From: Hyphomicrobiales bacterium
GTDB lineage: Bacteria > Pseudomonadota > Alphaproteobacteria > Rhizobiales > Beijerinckiaceae
Reading direction: 5' to 3'
Assembly: GCA_947454055.1 (NCBI GenBank)
Contig: CANGIS010000030.1
Coordinates: 1-34,143 of the forward strand
Length of the DNA stretch: 34,143 nt
Numbering within the stretch: position 1 is the first letter of the stretch; each line of letters begins with the position of its first letter. The position numbers were made by a program, and so were the translations under genes. Positions 24,009 through 31,951 of the stretch are shown here, in pieces. Under the pieces are notes generated by a model. It was not told the origin of the DNA. It saw only the letters and a program-made list of their open reading frames with translations, and did not search any database.

Positions 24009-25898
24009 ATGGTTAAGTTCCATTCGACTTATGATCAGATTAAAGTTAGTGCCTCGACCCGAACAGCGATGATTGCCGCTTTGGGTGTTGTGTATGGCGA
24101 CATTGGCACCTCGCCGCTCTACGCCTTCAAACAATCCGTTATGGCCGCAGGCGGCGTGAGCGAATTCAACGTCTATGCTATTTGTTCGCTGATTTTCTGG
24201 TCACTCCTGATGGTCGTGACGATCAAATATGTGACCGTCATTATGCGCGCCGACAATAAGGGGGAGGGCGGCACCTTTGCCCTGACGGCCTTGGCTCTGG
24301 ATTACGTCAAATCTCCGCTGGTTCGCACCTTGGTGCTGGGCGCGGGCCTGTTCGGTGCCGCGCTTTTTTATGGCGACAGCGTCATCACGCCGGCGATTTC
24401 AGTTTTAAGCGCGATCGAGGGGCTCGATATCGCGACCAAAGCCTTGCACGGCTTCAGCGTGCCGGTCACCCTCGTGTTGATTGCAGGCCTGTTTATGATC
24501 GAACGCTATGGCACAGCCGTCGTCGGTCGTGTGTTCGGACCCATTATGGTGGTCTGGTTCGGCACCATTGCGATTACCGGCATCGCGTCGATCATCCATC
24601 ATCCGATGATCTTTTTTGCGCTCGATCCGCGCTATGGACTTGGTTTTCTGATCCACCATCCGGGTTTGGCCGCGGGCGTTCTGGGTGCCGTTGTTCTGGC
24701 GGTTACCGGTGGCGAGGCATTGTTTGCCGATATGGGTCATTTTGGACGCGATCCGATCAATAAAACCTGGTTATGGTTTGTCTTTCCGTCCCTGGTGCTC
24801 AATTATTTCGGTCAGGGCGCCCTGGTGCTCAGCGATCCGAGCACGATTGCCAATCCCTTCTATTTGCTCTCGCCGGCATGGACGCTGTTTCCGATGGTGC
24901 TGCTTTCCGCAGCCGCGACCATTATTGCCTCGCAGGCTGTGATTTCCGGTGCCTTCTCGATTACCAATCAAGCGGTTCAGCTCGGCTATATTCCACGCAT
25001 TCGGGTGCGCCACACCTCGGCCGAGGAAGTCGGCCAAATTTATGTCAGTCAGGTCAATGTCATTTTGTTCCTGATCGTTGAAGCTCTTGTGGTGGTGTTT
25101 CAGACCTCCGACAATCTCGGTGCGGCCTATGGCATCGCGGTAACGGGTACCATGGCGGTTGTGACCATGCTGGCGGGTATTGTGATGGTCAAAAAGAACA
25201 ATTGGCCACTTTATTACGTCCTTCCGCTCTTCGGCGTCTTTCTCGTGATCGATCTGGTGTTTTTCGGTACTAATCTGCTCAAATTTTTCGAAGGTGGCTG
25301 GTTCCCGCTCTGCCTTGCGGCCTTCCTGTTCTTTGTGATGGCCGTCTGGATCAACGGACGCAGCCGGCTTTTGAAAGCGCGGTGGCGGGATGCCATTTCG
25401 CTCGATATTTTCCTTAAAAACATCCTGAAGCGTCCGCCGATCCGCGTGCCGGGGACGTCGATCTTCATGGTCGCGCATACCGATGTCGTGCCCAATGCCT
25501 TGCTGCACAATCTGAAGCACAACCGCATTCTGCACGAGCGGGTCTTGCTGATGAAGGTCGAGTTCGTTTCGCAGCCAACGGTGCCGGATAAAGAGCGGAT
25601 CGAGATTACCCATCTCGACGGCAATTTCCATGTGGTTAAGCTGCGCTACGGCTTTTTCGAGGAGCCGAAAATTCTGAGGGTTTTGGCCCAATTGCGGATT
25701 CAGGAATTCCGCTTCAAATTGGCGGAAGTCTCGTTCTTTGTCGGCAGCGAGACATTGACCTCAAAAAAGCACAATCTGTGGGACTCGTTAACCACCAAAC
25801 TGTTCATCGCGCTTCATCGCAATATGATGACGGCCACCGATTATTTCCGGATTCCGCCGGGCCATGTGGTCGAGCTGGGCGGTCATCTCGAAATGTAG
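24009..25898 (+). CDS. kup: Kup-family low-affinity potassium uptake transporter
   Basis: 629 residues from the ATG at 24009, which has ggag nine bases upstream; an in-frame ATG at 23988 would add seven residues. E. coli Kup is of similar length. The N-terminal [15 protein letters not shown] (26-40) is the family fingerprint. About 12 membrane helices extend to residue 450, followed by a C-terminal cytosolic domain. The protein imports K+ by proton symport at the inner membrane. It is intact and convergent with a second kup, with only 7 bases between the two stop codons. Confidence 0.95.
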   Translation: MVKFHSTYDQIKVSASTRTAMIAALGVVYGDIGTSPLYAFKQSVMAAGGVSEFNVYAICSLIFWSLLMVVTIKYVTVIMRADNKGEGGTFALTALALDYVKSPLVRTLVLGAGLFGAALFYGDSVITPAISVLSAIEGLDIATKALHGFSVPVTLVLIAGLFMIERYGTAVVGRVFGPIMVVWFGTIAITGIASIIHHPMIFFALDPRYGLGFLIHHPGLAAGVLGAVVLAVTGGEALFADMGHFGRDPINKTWLWFVFPSLVLNYFGQGALVLSDPSTIANPFYLLSPAWTLFPMVLLSAAATIIASQAVISGAFSITNQAVQLGYIPRIRVRHTSAEEVGQIYVSQVNVILFLIVEALVVVFQTSDNLGAAYGIAVTGTMAVVTMLAGIVMVKKNNWPLYYVLPLFGVFLVIDLVFFGTNLLKFFEGGWFPLCLAAFLFFVMAVWINGRSRLLKARWRDAISLDIFLKNILKRPPIRVPGTSIFMVAHTDVVPNALLHNLKHNRILHERVLLMKVEFVSQPTVPDKERIEITHLDGNFHVVKLRYGFFEEPKILRVLAQLRIQEFRFKLAEVSFFVGSETLTSKKHNLWDSLTTKLFIALHRNMMTATDYFRIPPGHVVELGGHLEM

Positions 25899-25905
25899 GC
25901 GGTCT

Positions 25906-27805
25906 CTAGATACCGATTTGCGTGCCGACTTCGACCGCACGATCGGACGGGATGTGGAAATAGGCGGACGCGTCATGCGCCCGCCGCGCCAGCCAGATGA
26001 ACAATCCATCTTGCCAACCCGGCATATCCGAATGCGCCGCGCGCTTCAGCATACGACGAGACAGGAAAAACGACGTCTGCATCACGTCAAATTTCAGGCC
26101 AAGTCTTCTCAAAGCAGGTATCGCTTTTGGAATATTAGGCTCGTCCATGAAGCCGAACCTCAAACGCACAATATAAAAACTGTCCGAGAGCTGCTTGACG
26201 TTGGCACGCTCTTCAGAAGGGACATAGGGAATATCGGCCGTTTCAATCGACATGATGACGTTTTGCTCGTGCAAAACCTTGTTGTGTTTGAGATTATGCA
26301 ACAGCGAACTCGGCACCGTATCGGCATGGCCGGTGAGAAAGACGGCCGTACCCGATGCGCGGTTGGGCGGATGCTTTTCGATGATCTCGACGAAATGGCC
26401 GAGGCCGACCTCGTCGCGATGGGTGCGCTCCGACAGGAGCGCCGAGCCGCGCCGCCATGTCAGCATCACAACCATCAGGCCGAAGCCGACCAGGAGCGGT
26501 AGCCATCCGCCCTCGAGGATTTTCATTAGATTGGCACCCAGAAAAACGAGATCCACCAGCAGAAAGGGGGCGATCAGCACGCAGGCCAGTCCTGCCGGCA
26601 TTCGCCATAATTTCCATGCGACAATAAAGGCCAAAACGGCGCTGATCACCATGGTTCCCGTCACGGCGATGCCATAGGCGGCGGCAAGACTGGTTGACGA
26701 GCGGAACACTTGCACCAGCAGCAGCACGCCAATGAGCAGCAGCCAGTTGATGCCGGGGATGTAGATCTGGCCGCGCTCCAGCTCCGAGGTGGCGCGAATA
26801 TCAAAGCGGGGCAAGAGACCAAGCTGAATGGCCTGCTGGGTCAAGGAATAGGCCCCCGTAATCACGGCCTGACTGGCGATGATGGTTGCAACCGTTGCTA
26901 TAAGCACCATAGGCGCTAAGGCCCATGCCGGATAAAGCAAAAAAAAACGGATTTTGGATGGCTTCCCGCGTCGTGACGACGAGGGCGCCCTGTCCCAGAT
27001 AATTCAGGGCAAGGCATGGAAAGGCAATAAAGAGCCACGCGACGCGGATCGGGCTGCGGCCGAAATGGCCAAGATCGGCATATAGCGCTTCGGCACCCGT
27101 CACCGCCAGAAAAACCGAACCAAGGGTCAAGACACTCATCATGCCGTGCTGAAGGAGAAAGCGGATACCGAAAAGCGGGTTCACAGCCCAAAGAATGTCG
27201 GGATGGGCGATGATTTGCGCCAGCCCGCCTATGCCGAGCAGCATAAACCAGACCGTCATCGCGGGACCAAAAAAGGCACCGACGACCGCGGTGCCGCGCG
27301 ATTGCATCAGAAACAGGCCGATCAAAATGACAAGGCTAATGATCACAACATAAGGATCGAAAGCGGGGGTCACGAGCTTTAAGCCTTCCACCGCGGAAAG
27401 GACCGAAATGGCAGGCGTGATGACGGCGTCCCCATAAAATAGCGCGGCTCCGATAATGCCCAATAGCGGCACAAGGGCTATCTTGCGACCCAGCGTCTTC
27501 TGCGCCAGAGCCATCAGGCTCAAGGTTCCGCCTTCACCTTTATTGTCGGCGCGCAGCATGATGACGACATATTTCAAGGTAACGATGATGGTGAGGGCCC
27601 ACAGAATGAGCGAGATGACCCCGTAAATCGTACTGTCATTGAGGTCGCCTCCCTCGCTGGCGGCCTTGAGGGATTCTTTGAAAGCATAGAGTGGGCTTGT
27701 GCCAATATCGCCGTACACGACGCCCAGTGACCCGATCATCAAGGTCGCGAAGCCCGATTTTCGGCCGTCCGAAGAGCCCGATCTGCCGCGGTGTCCGGTC
27801 GCCAT
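25906..27805 (-). pseudogene. kup: Second kup paralogue, interrupted by a one-base frameshift
   Basis: The N-terminal part (from 27805, with the Kup fingerprint near residues 28-42) is in frame to about 26940. The C-terminal part continues in another frame from about 26940 to 25906. At the junction the minus strand has nine T. With eight, the reading becomes [11 protein letters not shown], which matches the first kup and joins both parts into about 632 residues. As written, translation leaves the Kup frame after about 288 residues and then continues for about 46 residues. No other damage is seen, so sequencing error, recent mutation or expression by slippage are all open. The restored protein would be a K+/H+ symporter. 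Confidence 0.85.
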
Positions 27806-27997
27806 TGCCGTCTCTCCATCCTGATCGCGCGGATGTGCCGGGGTGCGGCACGTTTCAGCGAGATCGGACGTACCACAATAGATGACGCAAGGGAAAGTAC
27901 GATCGTCACCGTAAACCGATCCGGATAGGATCGGTTAGGCACTTTTAGCATCCAGGATGACGCAGCTAGAAAAATGGCACCTTTACCGGACAGAAAG

Positions 27998-28026
27998 TCC
28001 GCCTCCTAAAGCGAGGCGGACCTTTT
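27998..28026. terminator. Strong stem-loop with T-run, likely intrinsic terminator
   Basis: Perfect 8-bp stem (tccgcctc / gaggcgga) with a 7-base loop, followed on the plus strand by cc and six T. On the minus strand it lies about 60 bases beyond the cold-shock stop, followed by ctttctgt, so it may stop that transcript. The better T-run faces the plus strand, where no gene reads into it. Confidence 0.6.
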
Positions 28027-28084
28027 TTCGCCCCGATCTGCGCCGGACATCGATGTCTTCGCCATCGTGCCGGCTTTAGGTCGT

Positions 28085-28297
28085 TCAGGTGCTGGCCTTC
28101 AGATTGTCTGCCGACATTTTTCCGCTCTTGCGATCAGCGATCAGCTCGTAACTGATTTTTTGGCCTTCGCGCAATTCGCGTAATCCGGCGCGCTCCACCG
28201 CACTGATATGGACAAACGCGTCTGCCCCGCCATTATCAGGCTGAATAAAGCCAAAGCCCTTGGTCGAATTGAACCATTTCACGGTTCCAGTAGCCAT
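28085..28297 (-). CDS. Cold-shock domain protein, CspA family
   Basis: A 70-residue single-domain nucleic-acid-binding protein: RNP1 Lys-Gly-Phe-Gly-Phe-Ile (13-18) and RNP2 Asp-Ala-Phe-Val-His-Ile (26-31) are intact. It should act as an RNA chaperone or transcription antiterminator. The start at 28297 is chosen for gaagga seven bases upstream; the frame is open for 48 more codons, but this is probably an untranslated leader, as is usual for CspA genes. Numbered paralogues cannot be told apart from sequence alone. Confidence 0.95.
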   Translation of the reverse strand: MATGTVKWFNSTKGFGFIQPDNGGADAFVHISAVERAGLRELREGQKISYELIADRKSGKMSADNLKAST

Positions 28298-28526
28298 CGA
28301 TATATCCTTCCGCAGCGTGTATGAGTCAGGTGGCCGGGCGCTCAGGCCAAAAATTTCGCGCGCTTTATGACCTATGGCGATCGCGTCGCCTTGAATATTC
28401 GGTAAACGGCGTAGGGTTTGGAATTTCAGTCGGTCGGTCACTGAAAGCGCTAGCGGCGGTCAGCCTAAGCATAGTTTGAGGACTGAAGTGTTTTCGAAGG
28501 TGCGCGAAAAATCCCGATTGGCTAAA

Positions 28527-28556
28527 TTGACAAAACTGAACGAGCCTTGAATAGTA
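28527..28556 (+). promoter_or_regulatory. Candidate sigma-70 promoter of the potassium channel gene
   Basis: A perfect ttgaca at 28527-28532 is followed 17-19 bases later by aatagtaa, a weak -10 box. The start codon is 27 bases downstream, leaving a short leader with a gtggga ribosome site. Confidence 0.4.
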
Positions 28557-28582
28557 AAAATGTGTTGGGTGGGAAATATGTG

Positions 28583-29626
28583 ATGCGTAGCGGTGTGATG
28601 CTTTTTTTAGAACGAATTTTTACTGACGTAACCTTTGTTGGATATCAAAGGTTTCAGAAATTTATCGCCGTTTTTATCTTTTTGTCTTGCATTGGTATCG
28701 CGGCTGAGACGCTCACAGATTTTGCGGCAGGCTATGGCGATTATCTGAGATTTTTTGAAAAAATTACGCTGGCTGTCTTTGTCATCGAATATATCGGCAA
28801 CCTCTATTTTGCGCCAAGCCGCACCAAATTCATTTTCAGTTTCTGGGGACTGGTCGATTTGATGTCGATCCTTCCCTCCTTGACGCTTATGCTTAACGTA
28901 TCGGCGTTGCGGGGGACCAAAGTTCTGCGCGTGATGCGGGTCTTGCGGGTTCTGCGGGTTCTCAAACTCGCACGCCAAGCGCTGGAAATGCTGGCGGGAA
29001 GCAATGGCAAGAAGCGTAACCCGCTGCTCGTCAATTTGAACATCTATCTCATCACGCTCTTCGCCGTTGTGATGATTTCGAGCAGCGCGATGTATTATGC
29101 GGAAGGGTCTCAATATGCGCCCTCGACGATTTCGGACGGTCAGGCAGCTCTTGATGCGGTCGCCGCGGCCAATGGTGGCGAGGCAGAAACCTATGTGCCG
29201 CATGACCCGTTGACGGGAGCTCCTATTCCCGATGACAAACACTTTTTTGACTCCATCCCAACCTCGATGTGGTGGTGTCTGGTGACGCTGACGACGACCG
29301 GCTATGGCGATCTGTATCCGGTCACGCTTCTGGGTCGGATCATCGCCGTCTTTACGATGTTTGCAGGCTTGATCTTGTTCTCGATTTTGATGAACCTCGT
29401 TGGCCGGACCATCATGATCTTGCTGTTCGGCGAGGCGGTGGATGAAACCCAGAAGGCCGATACTCCTGGCGATTCATTGTCGGTGCAGGCTCAAATTCAT
29501 CCGCTCTCGACGGCCCTTGTGCTGATGGAACGGCAGAATCTCGTGACAGCCGATCAGGCTGCCCGCATTGTCATTTTGCCGCCTGGCGAAATCAGGGCCG
29601 CGATGGAACAGCTTGCCGGCAAATAA
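28583..29626 (+). CDS. Voltage-gated-type potassium channel, six transmembrane helices
   Basis: 347 residues. Helices S1-S3 at about 25-100; S4 at 113-131 has seven basic residues at every third position (Lys113, Arg116, Arg119, Arg122, Arg125, Lys128, Arg131), a full voltage-sensor pattern. S5 is at about 153-170, the selectivity filter Thr-Thr-Thr-Gly-Tyr-Gly-Asp at 237-243, and S6 at about 250-280. The pore linker between S5 and the filter is unusually long, about 45 residues with Gly, Ala and acidic residues. The cytosolic tail (about 283-347) has no recognisable cyclic-nucleotide or RCK domain. It conducts K+ across the inner membrane, tetrameric by family. ATG at 28583 is chosen for ggtggga upstream; TTG at 28547 is less likely. 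Confidence 0.92.
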   Translation: MRSGVMLFLERIFTDVTFVGYQRFQKFIAVFIFLSCIGIAAETLTDFAAGYGDYLRFFEKITLAVFVIEYIGNLYFAPSRTKFIFSFWGLVDLMSILPSLTLMLNVSALRGTKVLRVMRVLRVLRVLKLARQALEMLAGSNGKKRNPLLVNLNIYLITLFAVVMISSSAMYYAEGSQYAPSTISDGQAALDAVAAANGGEAETYVPHDPLTGAPIPDDKHFFDSIPTSMWWCLVTLTTTGYGDLYPVTLLGRIIAVFTMFAGLILFSILMNLVGRTIMILLFGEAVDETQKADTPGDSLSVQAQIHPLSTALVLMERQNLVTADQAARIVILPPGEIRAAMEQLAGK

Positions 29627-29658
29627 GTAGGGCCGCCGGTTTACACCGGCCGTCCAGA

Positions 29659-30027
29659 CTAATGGCAGGGCCAGACACTATGCAGGGCAGCGGTGGCGCG
29701 GATGTCGAAGCGCTCGCGCAGGCGGTTCACATCGCGTTCGAGAAATTCCACCACCGCTTGGGCAATGCGGTGGGGTGGGATGTTTTCCGGCACACAAGAA
29801 TTCAGAAAAACCGGCTGAAGCGGCCCGTTTTTGACGATGGATTCCAAGGCATCTCGGCAAATTAACGCTTGGGTCCATTCGCTATCCTGAACCGGCGGCG
29901 GATTAAGCGCCTGAAAGCGGCAGCCGGGCAGCATGTATTCGACGTTGCGACGGTCATCGGCCAAGGCATTGCTCGATAGCAGGATAAAGCCTGCGATGCC
30001 CAAAGTGATGATTTTAATGCCTGTCAT
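29659..30027 (-). CDS. Exported small protein, Rap1a/Tai-like
   Basis: 122 residues with a signal peptide to about residue 23 (Ser-Asn-Ala-Leu-Ala). Four cysteines (C36, C57, C78, C121) are probably two disulfides. The second half, Cys-Val-Pro-x-Asn-Ile-Pro followed by Val-Val-Glu-Phe-Leu-Glu, then Ala-Thr-Ala-Ala-Leu-His-Ser-Val-Trp-Pro-Cys, matches the Rap1a/Tai domain, which includes periplasmic immunity proteins against type VI amidase effectors. No effector or type VI gene is seen here, so an immunity role is not supported, and many family members are of unknown function. The gene reads into the channel gene's 3' end and is divergent from the AT-rich block. Confidence 0.75.
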   Translation of the reverse strand: MTGIKIITLGIAGFILLSSNALADDRRNVEYMLPGCRFQALNPPPVQDSEWTQALICRDALESIVKNGPLQPVFLNSCVPENIPPHRIAQAVVEFLERDVNRLRERFDIRATAALHSVWPCH

Positions 30028-30420
30028 CTTTTATGCTTTTACCTCGGGTGCCCAATTGCAGTGAATGATAGGCAGGTTCGCCGCGAGTTCAAAGGAAATT
30101 CATGCCGTTATTTTGTGTTGGTAGTTTTTTCTGAAGATCGTCATGGCATTTTCCTTGTCTTGATTTGTTTTATTATTTTTAATTATTATAATTATTAAAT
30201 ATATAAATTTACGTAAGTGTCAATTTAAGTATATATTATTAAGTAATTGATCTCCGATGATTAGAATAAAAATATATATTATTAAATATCCAAGCTAATC
30301 AATAAATAAAAACGATTGGCTTTATTCAAGTGACTGTTTGTCAAACTTCATTGACGGCGTCGTTCTGTCTCCCGGGTGACCGGCGAAGATCGTCACCGTC
30401 CCAACCTACGGAGAGTTTCG
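30028..30420. other. Non-coding region with an intensely AT-rich core (about 30165-30320)
   Basis: Between the Rap1a-like gene and the first Ala/Gly-rich gene lie about 390 bases without a gene. The core consists almost only of A and T, in sharp contrast to the GC-rich window. It has two copies of a 13-base motif. It is a plausible promoter, a nucleoid-protein binding site, or scar of gene transfer. The part at 30320-30420 returns to normal composition and holds the leader of the gene at 30421. Confidence 0.7.
30230..30285. repeat. Two direct copies of a 13-base AT motif
   Basis: tatatattattaa occurs at 30230-30242 and again at 30273-30285, 43 bases apart start to start (about four helical turns). 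In such AT-rich DNA chance repetition is possible. Confidence 0.5.
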
Positions 30421-31038
30421 ATGTATCGTATTCTTGCATCCCGCTCGCATATTGTCGCTGCCGGAGCCGTGGCAACCTTGGCCATTGGCCTGCTTGGAGC
30501 AACCCAGGCGTCTGCGGACGCCCTTAACATCAGCACGTCTTATGGTGGCGGGCATAATGGCAGCACCACAAAGGCTTGGACCAAAGGGGATGGCTCCAGT
30601 TCCGGTGCAACGGCAGGTAGCGTGGGGGCAGGTCTCGGCTACTCGCAGACCGGCTATGCGGCGGGTATTTCGGGTGGTGGCGGCATGGCTGGCGTCTCGG
30701 CAGGTAGTGCCACCGACGGCAAGGCCGGCGCCAAGGCATCGGCTGGCGGCGGCGGCTCGGCTGGTGGCTCTAACATGACGTCCACCACAGCTAATGTTGC
30801 GGATACGGCTGCCGGTGGCGGCACGGATTCCTCGGTTAAGACCAAGGGCAATGCCTCCGGTACCGCTGGCGGGGCAGGCCTCGGTGTCGCCGGTGCGTCT
30901 TCGGGCGGCTATGGCACGATGACGTTTGCAGGCGGCGGTGGATTGTCGGGTTCGACCGCAAGCTCCGCCAATGGCGGCCGTGCGTCGTCGTCGAGCAACT
31001 CCAATGGTGGCGGCAACGCGACGGCTGGCGGTCTCTGA
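30421..31038 (+). CDS. Exported Gly/Ala/Ser-rich protein of unknown function (first of three)
   Basis: 205 residues. The start at 30421 has ggaga six to seven bases upstream, and the signal peptide (hydrophobic core about 10-27) ends Ala-Ser-Ala near residue 30. The mature chain is about half Gly, Ala and Ser, with Gly-Gly-Gly clusters, repeated Thr-x-Gly-Ala-Gly segments, scattered Lys and no Cys. Low complexity suggests an extended or beta-rich secreted, matrix or surface protein rather than an enzyme. No barrel, autotransporter or anchoring domain is seen. It is the first gene after the AT-rich block and is followed by a 10-bp perfect inverted repeat. I do not recognise the family. Confidence 0.75.
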   Translation: MYRILASRSHIVAAGAVATLAIGLLGATQASADALNISTSYGGGHNGSTTKAWTKGDGSSSGATAGSVGAGLGYSQTGYAAGISGGGGMAGVSAGSATDGKAGAKASAGGGGSAGGSNMTSTTANVADTAAGGGTDSSVKTKGNASGTAGGAGLGVAGASSGGYGTMTFAGGGGLSGSTASSANGGRASSSSNSNGGGNATAGGL

Positions 31039-31053
31039 CCTAAGCCAAAGGGG

Positions 31054-31086
31054 CCTCGTTTGCGCCGTTCGAGTCAGCAAACGAGG
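31054..31086 (+). terminator. Perfect 10-bp inverted repeat after the first Gly/Ala-rich gene
   Basis: cctcgtttgc pairs with gcaaacgagg around a 13-base loop. There is no T-run directly after it, so it may be a weak terminator or an mRNA-stabilising stem that lets the next gene be read at lower level. Confidence 0.55.
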
Positions 31087-31195
31087 TCCTCCCTCCTCGT
31101 CTTCATTTTCATCTTAACCCCCTGCGGTTGCAGAACTTCTTGGATGCGGATCCGATGGGTCGATGGCTCAGGGGCAAATACCGGGAGCGGAAGAC

Positions 31196-31792
31196 ATGAA
31201 TCCTGTTTCAAGGCCGAGCGCCTGCCATACCCCTGACGGGGCAAAAACGTCTCCTTCATGGTCTCAGCCGATGATCTCGCTGAGTACGATGGCTGCCGCT
31301 TTTCTGCTTTTTGGGGCCATTAGCGCGAACGCACAGCCTGCGTCCACCTCGCCTTCTTTTGCGGCGTCGATCGGCTACGGGTCGGGTATCGGTGTTTCCT
31401 CCACGGGAACGAGCGGTGCTATGGGAGCGGGTGCCGCCGGATCCTTCGCGGGAGCTGGTTCGGCGCAAGGCCAATCGCAAAGTGTGTCGGGCGCGTCTGG
31501 CGCCGGCCTTTCGGGGGCTGCCAGCCACAGCAATCCGACCAATGTTCAACTTGGTCGGTCCAATTCGTCCGGTAGCGGCTTCGGTCATACTCAAACCTTG
31601 ACCATGGGGAGCGGCCAGGCATCGGCGACAGCGGGGGGCAGTGCCGCCGCTCACACAAAAATAGATGCGGCGGCAAGCCAATCGTCCGGCAGCGGACTGG
31701 CTGCAACGACAACCACGGCTTCGACGCCGGACGCCAGCGCCTCCAGTGGCGCCTTGGGCGGCGGTTCTGGCACAGCAACAACAAGCCCATAA
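31196..31792 (+). CDS. Exported Ser/Gly/Ala-rich protein of unknown function (second of three)
   Basis: 198 residues. The start at 31196 has gggagcgga upstream; an ATG at 31163 in frame is a weaker option. A long, polar N-region (about 30 residues) precedes a hydrophobic core and Ala-Asn-Ala at about 44-47, an unusual but possible signal peptide. The mature chain is mainly Ser, Gly, Ala and Thr, with Gln-Ser repeats (Gln-Gly-Gln-Ser-Gln-Ser) and Ser-Ser-Gly-Ser-Gly, and lacks Cys in the mature part. No known domain is seen. It lies 157 bases after the first Gly/Ala-rich gene and 159 before the third, same strand, so the three probably work together. Confidence 0.7.
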   Translation: MNPVSRPSACHTPDGAKTSPSWSQPMISLSTMAAAFLLFGAISANAQPASTSPSFAASIGYGSGIGVSSTGTSGAMGAGAAGSFAGAGSAQGQSQSVSGASGAGLSGAASHSNPTNVQLGRSNSSGSGFGHTQTLTMGSGQASATAGGSAAAHTKIDAAASQSSGSGLAATTTTASTPDASASSGALGGGSGTATTSP

Positions 31793-31812
31793 ACCAAGGG
31801 TCAAAACGGTGA

Positions 31813-31839
31813 GGCGGAGGGGTCGATCTAGCCTCCGCC
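31813..31839 (+). terminator. GC-rich stem-loop after the second Ala/Gly-rich gene
   Basis: ggcggagg / cctccgcc (8-bp stem, loop of about 11) is followed by a pyrimidine-rich but not pure T stretch. It lies 20 bases after the stop. Confidence 0.5.
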
Positions 31840-31951
31840 AACCTTCTTTCCCTCTGCTACCGACGATGACGCCGACGCGCTTTGGGGTGCAGCGGCGACG
31901 GAGTTGGCACGTCAAGAATCCCCCGAAACCAAGTGTTTACGAGGTAGGCCC

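Noticed and set aside
24771-25691. A 306-residue minus-strand frame
   Set aside because: Antisense of the intact kup gene, rich in His, Gln, Asn and Arg as expected from complementing membrane-helix codons.
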